Below are positions 9,420-19,440 of a stretch of 64,000 nt of DNA, piece after piece. The notes under the pieces are model-generated. The model was given only the letters and a program-made list of their open reading frames with translations, did no database searches and had not been told where the DNA came from. The DNA is taken from positions 140,997-204,996 of the forward strand of contig JARVKA010000003.1 in the NCBI GenBank assembly GCA_029775915.1, read 5' to 3'. How positions within the stretch are numbered: the first letter of the stretch is position 1; each line of letters starts with the position of its first letter. The stretch comes from Nitrososphaeria archaeon (GTDB lineage: Archaea; Thermoproteota; Nitrososphaeria; Nitrososphaerales; JANXEG01). Both the position numbers and the translations under genes were made by a program.

Positions 9420-9977
9420 GTGATGCTACCCAAACTTGAGTATATTAAATTAGCAAGGCAAAGATTAGGCATAACACAACGCAAACTCGCTTCATTATGT
9501 GGAGTAAGCACATCTATGATTAATCAAATCGAAACTGGTAGATGCAAACCGAGTTACGATACCGCTCGAAAAATCTTTGAAGTTCTCACAGCTTTGAATG
9601 ATCAAGCTTCTTTAAAAGCGGGCGATATTTGCACTCGTGATATTGTATCAGTAAATCAAAATGATCTTGTAATTGCCGCTGCGAATAAGATGATAGAGAA
9701 AGGATTTAGCCAATTACCCGTAAAGGATGGGAATAAGATTGTTGGATTAATTACTGATGAGAGGATTATGAGAGAGTTTGCGAATAAAGATTCTAAAAGT
9801 GTAGCGAGATTGATTGTGAAGGAATTGATGGAGCCTCCACCCCCAATCGTTGATAAATCTACACCTGTAAGAGCTTTAATACCATTGATAAAATTTAGTA
9901 AGGCAGTTTTAGTTTCTGAGCAAGGAAATATTATAGGAATACTCACTACCGCTGATGTCTTAAAATTGATGTTATAA
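9420..9977 (+). CDS. XRE-type HTH transcriptional regulator with tandem CBS domains
   Basis: ARQRLGITQRKLASLCGVSTSMINQIETGRCKPSYDTARKIF HTH followed by two CBS motifs; start at GTG 9420 or ATG 9423. Confidence 0.9.
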   Translation: MMLPKLEYIKLARQRLGITQRKLASLCGVSTSMINQIETGRCKPSYDTARKIFEVLTALNDQASLKAGDICTRDIVSVNQNDLVIAAANKMIEKGFSQLPVKDGNKIVGLITDERIMREFANKDSKSVARLIVKELMEPPPPIVDKSTPVRALIPLIKFSKAVLVSEQGNIIGILTTADVLKLML

Positions 9978-10014
9978 GTGAAAAAGACTATATAGATAAA
10001 CTTACATTAAACTT

Positions 10015-10722
10015 ATGAGTTATATGGTAGCTGAACAAAAATTGCTTAATCGAATAGTTATAAAATTAAGTGGGAGCTTATTTAAATGGGATACAAAAGC
10101 ATCAGACCTTAAAGATATAATACAATTTTGCAAGGAGTTAAAAGCTAAGGGTATACAACCTATTCTCGTAGCTGGTGGTGGAGAAGTCGCTCGCCATTAT
10201 ATATCATTAGGTAGAAGTTTAGGTGCTGATGAAACAAGCCTTGATGAGATGGGAATTTGTATATCTCGATTAAATGCTTTTTTATTAATCAGCTCTTTAA
10301 AAGAGTTTTGCTACCCTATTGTGCCTAAAACTTTAGATGAAATAGCTCAAAGTGTTGAGAGTGGTAAGATTGTAATCGTTGGTGGTTTACACCCAGGGCA
10401 TAGTACAAATGCTACTGCTGCATTAATAGCTGAACGAGTTGGCGCTAAGTTATTAATTAATGCAACAGATGTGGATGGTGTATACACATCAGATCCAAAA
10501 GTTCATAAAGATGCAAAACGATTAAGGAGAGTCACGATAAAAAAGTTAACAGAGATTTTAATGAAGGGTAAGATGAATGCAGGAGCTTATGATTTAATAG
10601 ATCTTGTAGCTTTAAAGATTATTGAACGTTCTAAAATTCCGACAAAGATTGTAAAATGCTCAATCCCTAATTTAATGGATGCAATAGAAGGAAAGGAAGT
10701 AGGAACAACGATTCAAATTTAA
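10015..10722 (+). CDS. pyrH: Amino acid kinase family protein, probable archaeal UMP kinase
   Basis: VIKLSGSLF, GGGEVARHY, NATDVDGVYTSDPK motifs. Confidence 0.85.
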   Translation: MSYMVAEQKLLNRIVIKLSGSLFKWDTKASDLKDIIQFCKELKAKGIQPILVAGGGEVARHYISLGRSLGADETSLDEMGICISRLNAFLLISSLKEFCYPIVPKTLDEIAQSVESGKIVIVGGLHPGHSTNATAALIAERVGAKLLINATDVDGVYTSDPKVHKDAKRLRRVTIKKLTEILMKGKMNAGAYDLIDLVALKIIERSKIPTKIVKCSIPNLMDAIEGKEVGTTIQI

Positions 10723-10782
10723 TATAAAATTCATTAAAAGTTATTATTGGAGATAAAGTTATCATAAATGAGGTAAAAATTT

Positions 10783-11010
10783 TTGAGTACAAAGCCTAAG
10801 GATAAAGATGTATGGATACCTCCTCACACTCATTGTAGAGTTTGTGGTCGATCTATACCATTACAAAAAGAATATTGTTCTAATGAATGTAAATTAAAAG
10901 AAATGAAAAGTTTGCAAAGAGCGAGGAGAATGCAAAGGATAACCACGCTCTTATTTATAATTTTATTCGCTGTATTTCTCATAATTATGAATCTTTTTAG
11001 GCCTTCTTGA
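10783..11010 (+). CDS. DUF2116-type zinc-ribbon plus single transmembrane helix protein
   Basis: CRVCGRSIPLQKEYCSNECKLKE zinc ribbon followed by a hydrophobic helix; TTG start. Confidence 0.8.
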   Translation: MSTKPKDKDVWIPPHTHCRVCGRSIPLQKEYCSNECKLKEMKSLQRARRMQRITTLLFIILFAVFLIIMNLFRPS

Positions 11011-11128
11011 AATTTATAATTCAAAATATGGGAAGAAAAGCGTAATTTAGCGATAAAAGTTCGATAAATAAAAGAACTTTATTTGAAGAGAATTCTCTAT
11101 TAATTGATAAAAAAGATTTAAGAATTTG

Positions 11129-11437
11129 TTATTCTAATTCTTCACTACGCATAGATACTGGATACTTAACCGGGCTTAATGCTACTATTGCAGTCTCTGT
11201 TGATTTTACTGGAAGTGATCTAATTTTCTCAAATACAAGCTCTCTTAAGATATCCATCGAATCAAATTCTACCTTAGCGATAATGTCGAATTTACCATAA
11301 ATTGTGTAAACTTCCTTAACTTGCTCCATTTTTTGTAAAGCGTTTATAACTTCAGCTTCACGTGCTGGCTCTGTATTTATCAATATGTAAGCAGTAGGCT
11401 TCTTAATAATACTCTTCCTTGATAACTTTTTTTGCAT
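11129..11437 (-). CDS. Lrp/AsnC-type RAM (ligand-binding) domain protein
   Basis: AYILINTEPAREAEVINALQKMEQVKEVYTIYGKFDIIAKVEFDSMDILRELVFEKIRSLPVKSTETAIV. Confidence 0.88.
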   Translation of the reverse strand: MQKKLSRKSIIKKPTAYILINTEPAREAEVINALQKMEQVKEVYTIYGKFDIIAKVEFDSMDILRELVFEKIRSLPVKSTETAIVALSPVKYPVSMRSEELE

Positions 11438-11805
11438 AATATGTAAAACATAAATGAGCTATCTAAACTTTGCGGATTATTATCAACTACGCTAGAGGAT
11501 TTTTATATTACAAAAATTCAGAAATTCTTCTTTAGTAAAAATTCCTATTTCTTATTAAATTAAGTTTTTGCAATTTTTGTTATCATTAAGCTATGCATTA
11601 TCGAATTTAAAAGGATGCTAAAAATTTTATGCATAGGCTTCTACTCATATATTGTTCTTAAAGGAAGTGCTGGATTATTCCCTTAAATTATACTTACATG
11701 AAAAATATTCCATTTGAGAAGGTATTTAACAATTGTTTTATAAAGAAGCTTAAATTTATATTAAATCTATCACATAAAACTATCCCCCATAAAAGAGGGG
11801 TATTT

Positions 11806-12840
11806 ATGGTTAAAGTTAAAAGATTACTTATAGCTCTCGGTGGTAACGCTATAAAAAAGGCAAATGAAAAAGGAACCACTGAAGAGCAATTTCGAAATGT
11901 AGCAATAACTTGTAAGCAAATAGCGCGCCTTTTAAAAAAGTTGAATGGAGATGATAAAATCGCTATAACTCACGGTAATGGGCCTCAAGTAGGAAATCTT
12001 TTAATTCAACAAGAGGAATGTTCAAAACTCGTTCCACCTCAAAATTTAGACGTAATTTGTGCAATGACCCAAGGTCAGATAGGATACATGATTCAACAAA
12101 CCCTTCAAGGGTATTTGAAGGGCATTGGTGGTGGATGGGCTAAGAGGCACGTAATCTCTATAGTTAATCAAGTATTAGTAAGCCTTGATGATCCTGATTT
12201 TCTTAACCCTTCAAAGCCTATTGGTAATTTCTTAACAAGAGAAGAGGTTGAAAAGCTTGTAAGGGAAAAAGGTTATGTAATTAATCCACCACCAGACAAA
12301 GCATACTTTGATAAGAAGATAGCTGGACTTGTAATCAAACAAGTTATGCCTATGGAGTTAACACCAAAACCCTTTAGAAGGGTCGTTCCTTCACCTGAGC
12401 CTATTAAGAATATTGAGGCCGATGCGATTAAAATGTTATTTGATCAAGGCGTTATTGTGATAGCATCAGGTGGTGGAGGCATTCCTGTTGTGATGAATGA
12501 GGATGGTAGTTTGAGGGGGGTATTTGCAGTAATTGATAAGGATAAAGCTAGTGAGAAAATGGCTGAAGCTATAAATGCAACTGAATTCATAATTTTGACC
12601 GATGTTGAATACGTTATGTTAAACTTTGGAAAGCCTAATGAAAGGCCTATACATGAAATGTCTATAGAGGAGGCAGAGAGATATCTCGCTGAAGGCCACT
12701 TTGCTGAAGGGAGTATGGGGCCAAAGGTTCTTGCATGTGTTAGATTTCTTAAATGGGGTGGTGAACGAGCTATTATATCATCTTTAGACAAGATTGTTGA
12801 GGCTTACGAGGGTAAGACAGGTACTCATATTTACAAGTAA
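11806..12840 (+). CDS. arcC: Carbamate kinase
   Basis: LLIALGGNAIKK, THGNGPQVGNLLIQQE, PPDKAYFDKKIAGLV, GGGGIPVV motifs; ORF opens at 11698 but ATG 11806 fits the family N-terminus. Confidence 0.92.
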   Translation: MVKVKRLLIALGGNAIKKANEKGTTEEQFRNVAITCKQIARLLKKLNGDDKIAITHGNGPQVGNLLIQQEECSKLVPPQNLDVICAMTQGQIGYMIQQTLQGYLKGIGGGWAKRHVISIVNQVLVSLDDPDFLNPSKPIGNFLTREEVEKLVREKGYVINPPPDKAYFDKKIAGLVIKQVMPMELTPKPFRRVVPSPEPIKNIEADAIKMLFDQGVIVIASGGGGIPVVMNEDGSLRGVFAVIDKDKASEKMAEAINATEFIILTDVEYVMLNFGKPNERPIHEMSIEEAERYLAEGHFAEGSMGPKVLACVRFLKWGGERAIISSLDKIVEAYEGKTGTHIYK

Positions 12841-12929
12841 CCATCTCTATACATTAAGCTTGATCACTCTTAATGATAAATCATATTAGCAAGGATAAAT
12901 TATTCAAGATGAATAAATTTAATGAACAT

Positions 12930-14087
12930 TTAAGAAATTTTTGAAACAGCTTTGGAGATTCTTTCAAGACCCTCTTTAATATTCTCTCTTGAAGTTGCAT
13001 AAGAGATTCTTATATGCTTTTCACCACATTTACCAAATGCACTACCCGGTGTGACAGCAACTCTCGCTTCTCTCAAAAGGAATTCTGAAAATTCTAATGA
13101 GTTTTGATTGAAGGTGTAAGATGGGAATACATAAAAAGTTCCAGCTGGCTTTTTACAATTAAACCCTGGAATTTCATTCAAGCCTTTACAAATAATCTCT
13201 CTCCTCTCCTTAAATTCTCTCACCATATCCTCCACTGGTTTGCGATCACCCTTTAATGCTACAATTCCAGCCTTTTGTGCAAATGAACATGAGCATGTAA
13301 GAGTGTGTTGCTGTATTTTATTCATCGCTTCGATTAATGGTTCAGGCCCTACAACCCATCCCAATCTCCAACCCGTCATAGCGTAAGTTTTGGAGAATCC
13401 ATTTACAGTAAGAGTTCTTTCAAACATATTATCTAATGATGCTATCGAATAATTTTTACCTTCATATACTAATTCCTCATAAATTTCATCTGAGAGTACT
13501 AAGAGATTGTAATCTTTAGCTATATCAGCTATAACCTTTAACTCACTCATTGTATATACAGCTCCTGTAGGATTTGATGGTGTGTTAATAATAATCATTT
13601 TCGTTCTTGATGTGATAGCTGATTGTAAAGATTCTTGAGTTAAAGCATAATTATTTTCTTCATAAGTTGGAACGAAAACCGGCTTACCCCCTGCAAGCTT
13701 TACGCAAGCTTCATAAGTGACCCAACTTGGATCTGGTATTATTACCTCATCACCTTCATTTATACATGCCATTACCGCTAAATAAACTGCAAGTTTGGTT
13801 GGTGTTACTAAAACCTCTTTTACTTTGCAAGGAATTTTATTTTGAGTATTACACTTCTCCGCAATCGCTTCTCTAAGTTCATAAATACCCATTGAAGGTG
13901 TATAATGAGTGAATCCAGAGTTAAGAGCTTCTATCGCTGCATCTACAATATGCTTAGGCGTTGGGAAATCGGGCTCACCTATAGCAAATGATATAACTTT
14001 AATTCCTTTCCTCCTCATCTCATCTATAAGGCTTGTGAGCTTTACCATTGCCGATTCTTCAATCTCATATACCCTTTTTGCGAGCAT
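12930..14087 (-). CDS. PLP-dependent class I/II aminotransferase (aspartate aminotransferase-like)
   Basis: SFAIGEPDFPTP, NTPSNPTGAVY, SDEIYEELVY, NGFSKTYAMTGWRLGW (PLP lysine). Confidence 0.93.
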   Translation of the reverse strand: MLAKRVYEIEESAMVKLTSLIDEMRRKGIKVISFAIGEPDFPTPKHIVDAAIEALNSGFTHYTPSMGIYELREAIAEKCNTQNKIPCKVKEVLVTPTKLAVYLAVMACINEGDEVIIPDPSWVTYEACVKLAGGKPVFVPTYEENNYALTQESLQSAITSRTKMIIINTPSNPTGAVYTMSELKVIADIAKDYNLLVLSDEIYEELVYEGKNYSIASLDNMFERTLTVNGFSKTYAMTGWRLGWVVGPEPLIEAMNKIQQHTLTCSCSFAQKAGIVALKGDRKPVEDMVREFKERREIICKGLNEIPGFNCKKPAGTFYVFPSYTFNQNSLEFSEFLLREARVAVTPGSAFGKCGEKHIRISYATSRENIKEGLERISKAVSKIS

Positions 14088-14214
14088 AAACCTACCACTT
14101 CAATTTGCGATTAATAACTTAAGATAACTATAAGATAAATGTTTAGGATAAATAAAGATTAAAGTGCTCAAACCTTAAATTCAACCATTTTAAAGCCATT
14201 ATTGGTGATATAAT

Positions 14215-15105
14215 TTGAAGGTGGATGAAATTCGTAAAGTAACAGTTGTGGGCGCGGGTGTTATGGGGAGTGGTATAGCTCAAGTTTTAGCTACAAATGG
14301 GTATTATGTTACGCTCATTGATATTAGTGATGAGTTTTTAAGAAAGGGTTTAGAGAATATAAAAAATGGGCCATTCGGTTTAAAAAGGCTTGTTGAAAAA
14401 GGCAAGTTAACGGAGGATCAAGTTAAAGAGATTATGGCAAGAATCACCACTACTACTGATTATCAAATAGGTTGTAGTGATGCTGATATTGTAATTGAAG
14501 CCGTTCCTGAGGTTTTAGAGTTAAAGCATAAAGTCTTTAAAAAGCTTGATGAACTTTGTCCAGAGCGTACAATTTTAGCATCTAATACTTCAAGCCTCAT
14601 GATAAGTGAAATCGCATCCGTTGTAAAGAAGCCTGAGAGAGTGATTGGGATGCATTGGTTTAATCCTGCACCTATTATGAAGTTAATTGAGGTTATAAAA
14701 GGAGCTATGACGAGTAATGAGGTACGCGATTTGATTATGGAGTTTTCAAAAAAGCTTGGTAAAGTCCCTATAGAGGTAAAGGATGGACCTGGTTTCTTTG
14801 TGGTAAGGTATTTAAATGTGATATTAATGGAGGCGATTCGACTTTATGAAGAAGGTGTAGCTGGCATTAAGGAGATTGATGAGATGTGTAAGCTTGGTCT
14901 CGGTTGGCCTATGGGTCCCTTCGAGCTCATGGATTTAATAGGTTTGGATGTGGTTTATCATATCGCAGAGTATAATTACCATGTGTTAGCTGATCCTCAC
15001 GTAGCACCACCAGTAACTTTGAGAAAGATGTTCCATGCTGGATACTTGGGTAAGAAGGTTGGGAGTAAAGGCGGTTGGTATGATTACTTAGGTATACAAA
15101 AATAA
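14215..15105 (+). CDS. hbd: 3-hydroxyacyl-CoA (3-hydroxybutyryl-CoA) dehydrogenase
   Basis: VTVVGAGVMGSGIAQVLA, EAVPE, ASNTSSL, GMHWFNPAPIMKLIEVI, DGPGFFV motifs; TTG start. Confidence 0.92.
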   Translation: MKVDEIRKVTVVGAGVMGSGIAQVLATNGYYVTLIDISDEFLRKGLENIKNGPFGLKRLVEKGKLTEDQVKEIMARITTTTDYQIGCSDADIVIEAVPEVLELKHKVFKKLDELCPERTILASNTSSLMISEIASVVKKPERVIGMHWFNPAPIMKLIEVIKGAMTSNEVRDLIMEFSKKLGKVPIEVKDGPGFFVVRYLNVILMEAIRLYEEGVAGIKEIDEMCKLGLGWPMGPFELMDLIGLDVVYHIAEYNYHVLADPHVAPPVTLRKMFHAGYLGKKVGSKGGWYDYLGIQK

Positions 15106-15203
15106 TTTTTAACTCCACAAAATCTATTAACAACTCTAATTTTATCAAATTAATGTCAATCTTTCAGTAACACTTAACATTATGTTCTTTAATAAAAAGT
15201 ATT

Positions 15204-16484
15204 ATGCGCAAAGAAGGTTTAAGAAGTATTATAGAAAGTAAAGAGATATTAAGGATTAAGGATGAGGTCTCAACAAAACTTGAAATTACCAAATATTTAA
15301 AAAAGTATAATCGTCCAATTATCTTTGAAAATATCGAGGGTTATAAAGACTTTAGAATTATTGGTAATTTATGTAGCTCAAGAGAGCTTATAGCTAAATT
15401 TTTAGGGGTATCAACAAAAAAATTACTTACACATCTTGTTAATGCGTTAAATAAACCTAGCTTGTATCAAATGGTTGATAATGCAGACTTTTTAAAGAAT
15501 AAGATTGAAAATCCTGATGTTATTAATCATATACCACTTATCATGTATTACTCATGGAAGAAAAGATACTATACTTCAGCAACTATAATTCTCGGTCGCG
15601 ATCCAGATACAAATAGACAAAATGCAAGTTTTCATCGAATGATGTATCTCAAAGGTAATAGATTTGCAGTGAGGCTTGTTGAGCGTGATTTATACAACTT
15701 TTATATGAAGAATAAAAAAGCGGGTAAGGATACAAAGGTAGTGGTTATATGTGGTGTTGATCCTGCAATATCCGTAGCAGCAGCTACATCAATCCCAAAT
15801 TTGAATGAGTTAGAGTTTGCGAATACATTACTCAATAATCGATTGAAATGTGTAAATATTGAAGGTATAGATGTGCCAATAGAATCTGAGGTGGTTATGG
15901 TAGGTAGATTAATTCATAATGAAGTTGCTGATGAAGGGCCATTCGTTGATTTAACCAATACTTGGGATAAGATTCGTAAACAACCAATTTTAGAAGTTGA
16001 AAAATTGTATATACGTGATAATCCAATATGGCAAGTAATATTACCAGGAGGGGCTGAGCATCGATTATTGCAAGGCATACCTCAAGAGCCTAGAATATTC
16101 CAAATTGTACAAAATTCTGTACCAACAGTTAAGAATGTGATTTTAACGAGTGGTGGTTGTAATTGGCTTCACGCAGTAATTTCAATTAAAAAGTTATCAG
16201 AGGGTAGTGGGAAGAATGCAGGTTTAGCAGCATTAGCTGCCCATCCAAGTTTAAAAATGGTGATTGTGGTTGATGATGATATTAATATTACCAATCCGGA
16301 AGATGTTGAGTGGGCTTTAGCAACTAGACTCCAACCTGATAAGGGGATTGTATTTATCCCACGAGCAAAAGGCTCATCCCTCGATCCATCATCGGAAAAG
16401 TCTGCTTTAACGACAAAATGGATTATTGATGCTACAATACCTTTAGATAGAGATAAAAGGGAATTTATGAAAGTAAATTATTGA
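15204..16484 (+). CDS. UbiD-family decarboxylase; candidate anhydromevalonate-phosphate decarboxylase of the archaeal mevalonate pathway
   Basis: 426 aa with UbiD hallmarks (PIIFENIEGYKDFRIIGNLCSSRE, ESEVVMVGRL, AEHRLLQGIPQEPRI, KMVIVVDDDINITNPEDVEWALATRLQPDKG); directly upstream of the aconitase X genes. Confidence 0.88.
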   Translation: MRKEGLRSIIESKEILRIKDEVSTKLEITKYLKKYNRPIIFENIEGYKDFRIIGNLCSSRELIAKFLGVSTKKLLTHLVNALNKPSLYQMVDNADFLKNKIENPDVINHIPLIMYYSWKKRYYTSATIILGRDPDTNRQNASFHRMMYLKGNRFAVRLVERDLYNFYMKNKKAGKDTKVVVICGVDPAISVAAATSIPNLNELEFANTLLNNRLKCVNIEGIDVPIESEVVMVGRLIHNEVADEGPFVDLTNTWDKIRKQPILEVEKLYIRDNPIWQVILPGGAEHRLLQGIPQEPRIFQIVQNSVPTVKNVILTSGGCNWLHAVISIKKLSEGSGKNAGLAALAAHPSLKMVIVVDDDINITNPEDVEWALATRLQPDKGIVFIPRAKGSSLDPSSEKSALTTKWIIDATIPLDRDKREFMKVNY

Positions 16485-17696
16485 TTGAAAATGTATCTCA
16501 CACCAAAAGAAGAAAAGATTTTAGCCGGTGAGGAAGGAGAGGTTAAGCAAAAGGCATTGGAGATTCTTGTAGCCATTGGAGAGATTTATAATGCGGATCG
16601 ATTAATTCCAATAAGCTCAGTTCAAATAGCTGGAGTGAGTTATAAAACTATTGGTGATGCGGGTATTGAATGGATTGAATCTTTAACATCAACCAAATTC
16701 TCTGTACCTACTACAATAAATCCAACTGGGATGGATCTTGAATTATGGGAGAGTATGGGTGTAACTAAAGAGTTTGCTGAAAAGCAAATGAGGATAATAA
16801 ATGCTTTTCTTAAACTCGGTGCAATAATCACTTGTTCATGCACACCTTATTTAATTGGGAATCTCCCTAAATTTGGTGAGCATATCGCATGGGCTGAATC
16901 ATCAGCGGTATGTTATGCAAACTCAGTACTTGGAGCAAGAACTAATAGAGAGGGTGGACCATCAGCAATCGCATCAGCCATCATCGGCCTTACTGGCAAT
17001 TTTGGATACCATTTAAATGAAATGCGTAATCCAACATTAAAGGTTAAAGTTGAGGTTGAGTTAAACGAGGAGAGTGATTTTGGTGCTTTAGGATATTATA
17101 TAGGTAAGCGAGTTGGTAATGGTGTGCCATACTTTGTGGGGATAAAAAGTGCGAGTAATGATGAGTTAAAATCTTTATCAGCAGCTTTGGCAGCTTCTGG
17201 AGGTGTTGCATTATACCATATTAAGGATATTACACCAGAATCGAACTTAGTTAAAATTGATGGTTTAGAAGAGATTAATTTCACGAAGAATGAGTTAAAA
17301 AATTCATATGATGAGCTTAGTACGATTAAAGAAGGTAAAGTCGATTTAGTTTGCTTAGGCTGCCCCCATACTTCAATAGAAGAGATTAAAAAAATTGCAG
17401 AGATGATTAAAGGTAAGAAAGTCGCTAATAACACAAAACTTTGGATATTCACATCACTACCCATGAAGATTCTTGCCAATCGATGTGGTTACTCAAAAAT
17501 TATTGAGGATGCTGGGGGTAAGATTTACTCAGATTGTTGTATGATTATCACCCCGCTTGAGAATCTTGGATTTAAAGTAATGGCTGTTAATTCTGCTAAA
17601 GCAGCAGTATATGCACCTACACTTGCAAAGATGGATGTGGTATTCACAAATTTAAGAAAGTGTATTGAAATTGCAACTTTAGGTGAGGTTAAATGA
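16485..17696 (+). CDS. Aconitase X catalytic/large subunit (candidate phosphomevalonate dehydratase large subunit)
   Basis: MYLTPKEEKILAGEEG, CSCTPYLIGNLP, GCPHTSIEEI, aconitase X (DUF521) signatures. Confidence 0.9.
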   Translation: MKMYLTPKEEKILAGEEGEVKQKALEILVAIGEIYNADRLIPISSVQIAGVSYKTIGDAGIEWIESLTSTKFSVPTTINPTGMDLELWESMGVTKEFAEKQMRIINAFLKLGAIITCSCTPYLIGNLPKFGEHIAWAESSAVCYANSVLGARTNREGGPSAIASAIIGLTGNFGYHLNEMRNPTLKVKVEVELNEESDFGALGYYIGKRVGNGVPYFVGIKSASNDELKSLSAALAASGGVALYHIKDITPESNLVKIDGLEEINFTKNELKNSYDELSTIKEGKVDLVCLGCPHTSIEEIKKIAEMIKGKKVANNTKLWIFTSLPMKILANRCGYSKIIEDAGGKIYSDCCMIITPLENLGFKVMAVNSAKAAVYAPTLAKMDVVFTNLRKCIEIATLGEVK

Positions 17697-18094
17697 GAAA
17701 AATTAAATGTCGTAAAATATCGAAAGGTATTGGTGAGGGTATATCAATAGTATCAAATGTACCTATAAGCTTTCTTGGTGATGTTGATCCTAATACCGGT
17801 TTGATTGTGAATAAATCTCATCCACTTTATGGAAAATCGATTGAAAAGAAGGTTTTAATCTTCCCAACGGGTAGGGGCTCAACCGTTGGTTCCTATATTT
17901 TATATCAATTGATGAAGAATGGTAAAGCACCGAGTGCTATAATTATGAAAGAGGCTGAACCGATAATAGCGGTAGGTGCTATTATCTCCAACATTCCATT
18001 AGTAGATAAGCCAGAATCTTTTGAATTTAAAGATGGTGAAAGAGTTATAGTTAATGCTGATCATAATGAAATAATCATATATGAGGAAGGGTAA
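17693..18094 (+). CDS. Aconitase X swivel/small subunit (DUF126; candidate phosphomevalonate dehydratase small subunit)
   Basis: GEGISIVSNVPISFLGDVDPNTGLIVNKSHPLYGKSIEKKVLIFPTGRGSTVGSYILYQL; overlaps the end of the large-subunit gene by 4 bp. Confidence 0.9.
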   Translation: MRKIKCRKISKGIGEGISIVSNVPISFLGDVDPNTGLIVNKSHPLYGKSIEKKVLIFPTGRGSTVGSYILYQLMKNGKAPSAIIMKEAEPIIAVGAIISNIPLVDKPESFEFKDGERVIVNADHNEIIIYEEG

Positions 18095-18152
18095 ATTCGA
18101 AATTTAATAAAAAGGTTATTATAATCCAAAACCCTCATTAATAAAGATCGTT

Positions 18153-18962
18153 ATGGATTGGGGAATGAGGAATAGACTCGCGCATCTTATTCAACGTGAT
18201 GGTAGAGCTTTATTCTTACCGATTGATCACGGATACTTTCAAGGCCCTACCCATAAACTTGAACAACCCGGTAAAACTATCGCGCCCCTTTTACCTTACG
18301 CTGATGCAATTATGCTTACTCGTGGTATTCTCCGCTCATGTATAGATCCATTAATTACAAAACCTATCATTTTGAGAGTATCTGGTGGTACAAGTATCAT
18401 TGGTGAGGATTTATCCCATGAGGGAATTACAACTTCAGTAAAGGAAGCGATTCGCTTAAATGCTGCTGCAGTTTCTCTTTCAATCTTTGTAGGGAGTAAG
18501 TATGAGCATGAATCATTAATGAATTTATCTCGCCTTGTTAATGAATGTGAGGAATATGGCATTCCAGTAATGGCAGTTACAGCAGTTGGTAGAGAGTTAG
18601 AGAAGCGTGAGGCACGCTATCTCGCTTTATGCTGTAGAATAGCAGCTGAACTTGGAGCTAGAGTTGTGAAGACATATTATTGTAGTGAAGGATTTGAGAA
18701 GGTTGTTCAAGGTTGTCCAGTACCTATAGTTATAGCAGGTGGTCCGAAAGTTGAGTCTGAACTTGAGGTATTTGGATGGGTTTACGATGCTTTACAAAAG
18801 GGTGCGATAGGTGTGAATTTGGGAAGAAATATTTGGCAACATGATTATCCAGTTGCAATGATTAGAGCGATACGTGCAATCATTCATGAGAATGCTACAC
18901 CGCAAGAAGCTTATAAATTATTTAATGAATTAAAAGCTGAGAAAAGTAAAATTGAGAAATAA
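18153..18962 (+). CDS. DeoC/FbaB-type class I aldolase, LsrF-like
   Basis: RALFLPIDHGYFQGPTHKLE, VVKTYYCSEGFEKVV, IAGGPK, GVNLGRNIWQ (class I aldolase lysine and phosphate-binding motifs). Confidence 0.88.
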   Translation: MDWGMRNRLAHLIQRDGRALFLPIDHGYFQGPTHKLEQPGKTIAPLLPYADAIMLTRGILRSCIDPLITKPIILRVSGGTSIIGEDLSHEGITTSVKEAIRLNAAAVSLSIFVGSKYEHESLMNLSRLVNECEEYGIPVMAVTAVGRELEKREARYLALCCRIAAELGARVVKTYYCSEGFEKVVQGCPVPIVIAGGPKVESELEVFGWVYDALQKGAIGVNLGRNIWQHDYPVAMIRAIRAIIHENATPQEAYKLFNELKAEKSKIEK

Positions 18963-19149
18963 TTATAATAATTTATAACGTGTGGCAAAGTATCAAGGTA
19001 AGAAAAAATTAGTGTTATTTAGTGTTAAGATTAAAATTTTTAAATCCTCAGATTTAATAGAGCTTTTTAATTTTTTAAATAAAATTTTTATCCAATATTT
19101 ATTCTTTTAATATTAATTATCTTTAAACTTAATGCTAAGAATGCGTGAC

Positions 19150-19440
19150 GAATCGCTATAATTACCAAATTTAAAAAGTAATTAAAAGAGCTTTGTGGTT
19201 TAATTTTCATTGTCTGAGTCTTTTCTCTGATTTTATGGTTTTCTTTTGGATTTTGCCTTATAGGTTTATTAGCATGTTATATATGTATGCTTTGGCCGCT
19301 AGTTCTTTCTCTATGCTATCATGTTTTTTGCCATGCAGTATTCTCCATATTGGCGTTTGAATGTTGAGAATGTTGTTTCAGCAGTTAGCATCTACTATAG
19401 CCCACCGCTCTTGCCCACACTTCATCGCCCAACCTTTTGA
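19150..19440 (-). pseudogene. Possible decayed coding remnant (transposase-like?) on the minus strand
   Basis: Minus-strand LEVLRKDVGWLSKGWAMKCGQERWAIVDANC*NNILNIQTPIWRILHGKKHDSIEKELAAKAYIYNMLINL* interrupted by stops. Confidence 0.3.

Noticed and set aside
12444-12791. 115-aa minus ORF opposite carbamate kinase
   Set aside because: Antisense shadow ORF; carbamate kinase motifs are unambiguous on the plus strand.
17096-17479. 127-aa minus ORF opposite aconitase X
   Set aside because: Antisense shadow ORF of a conserved gene.
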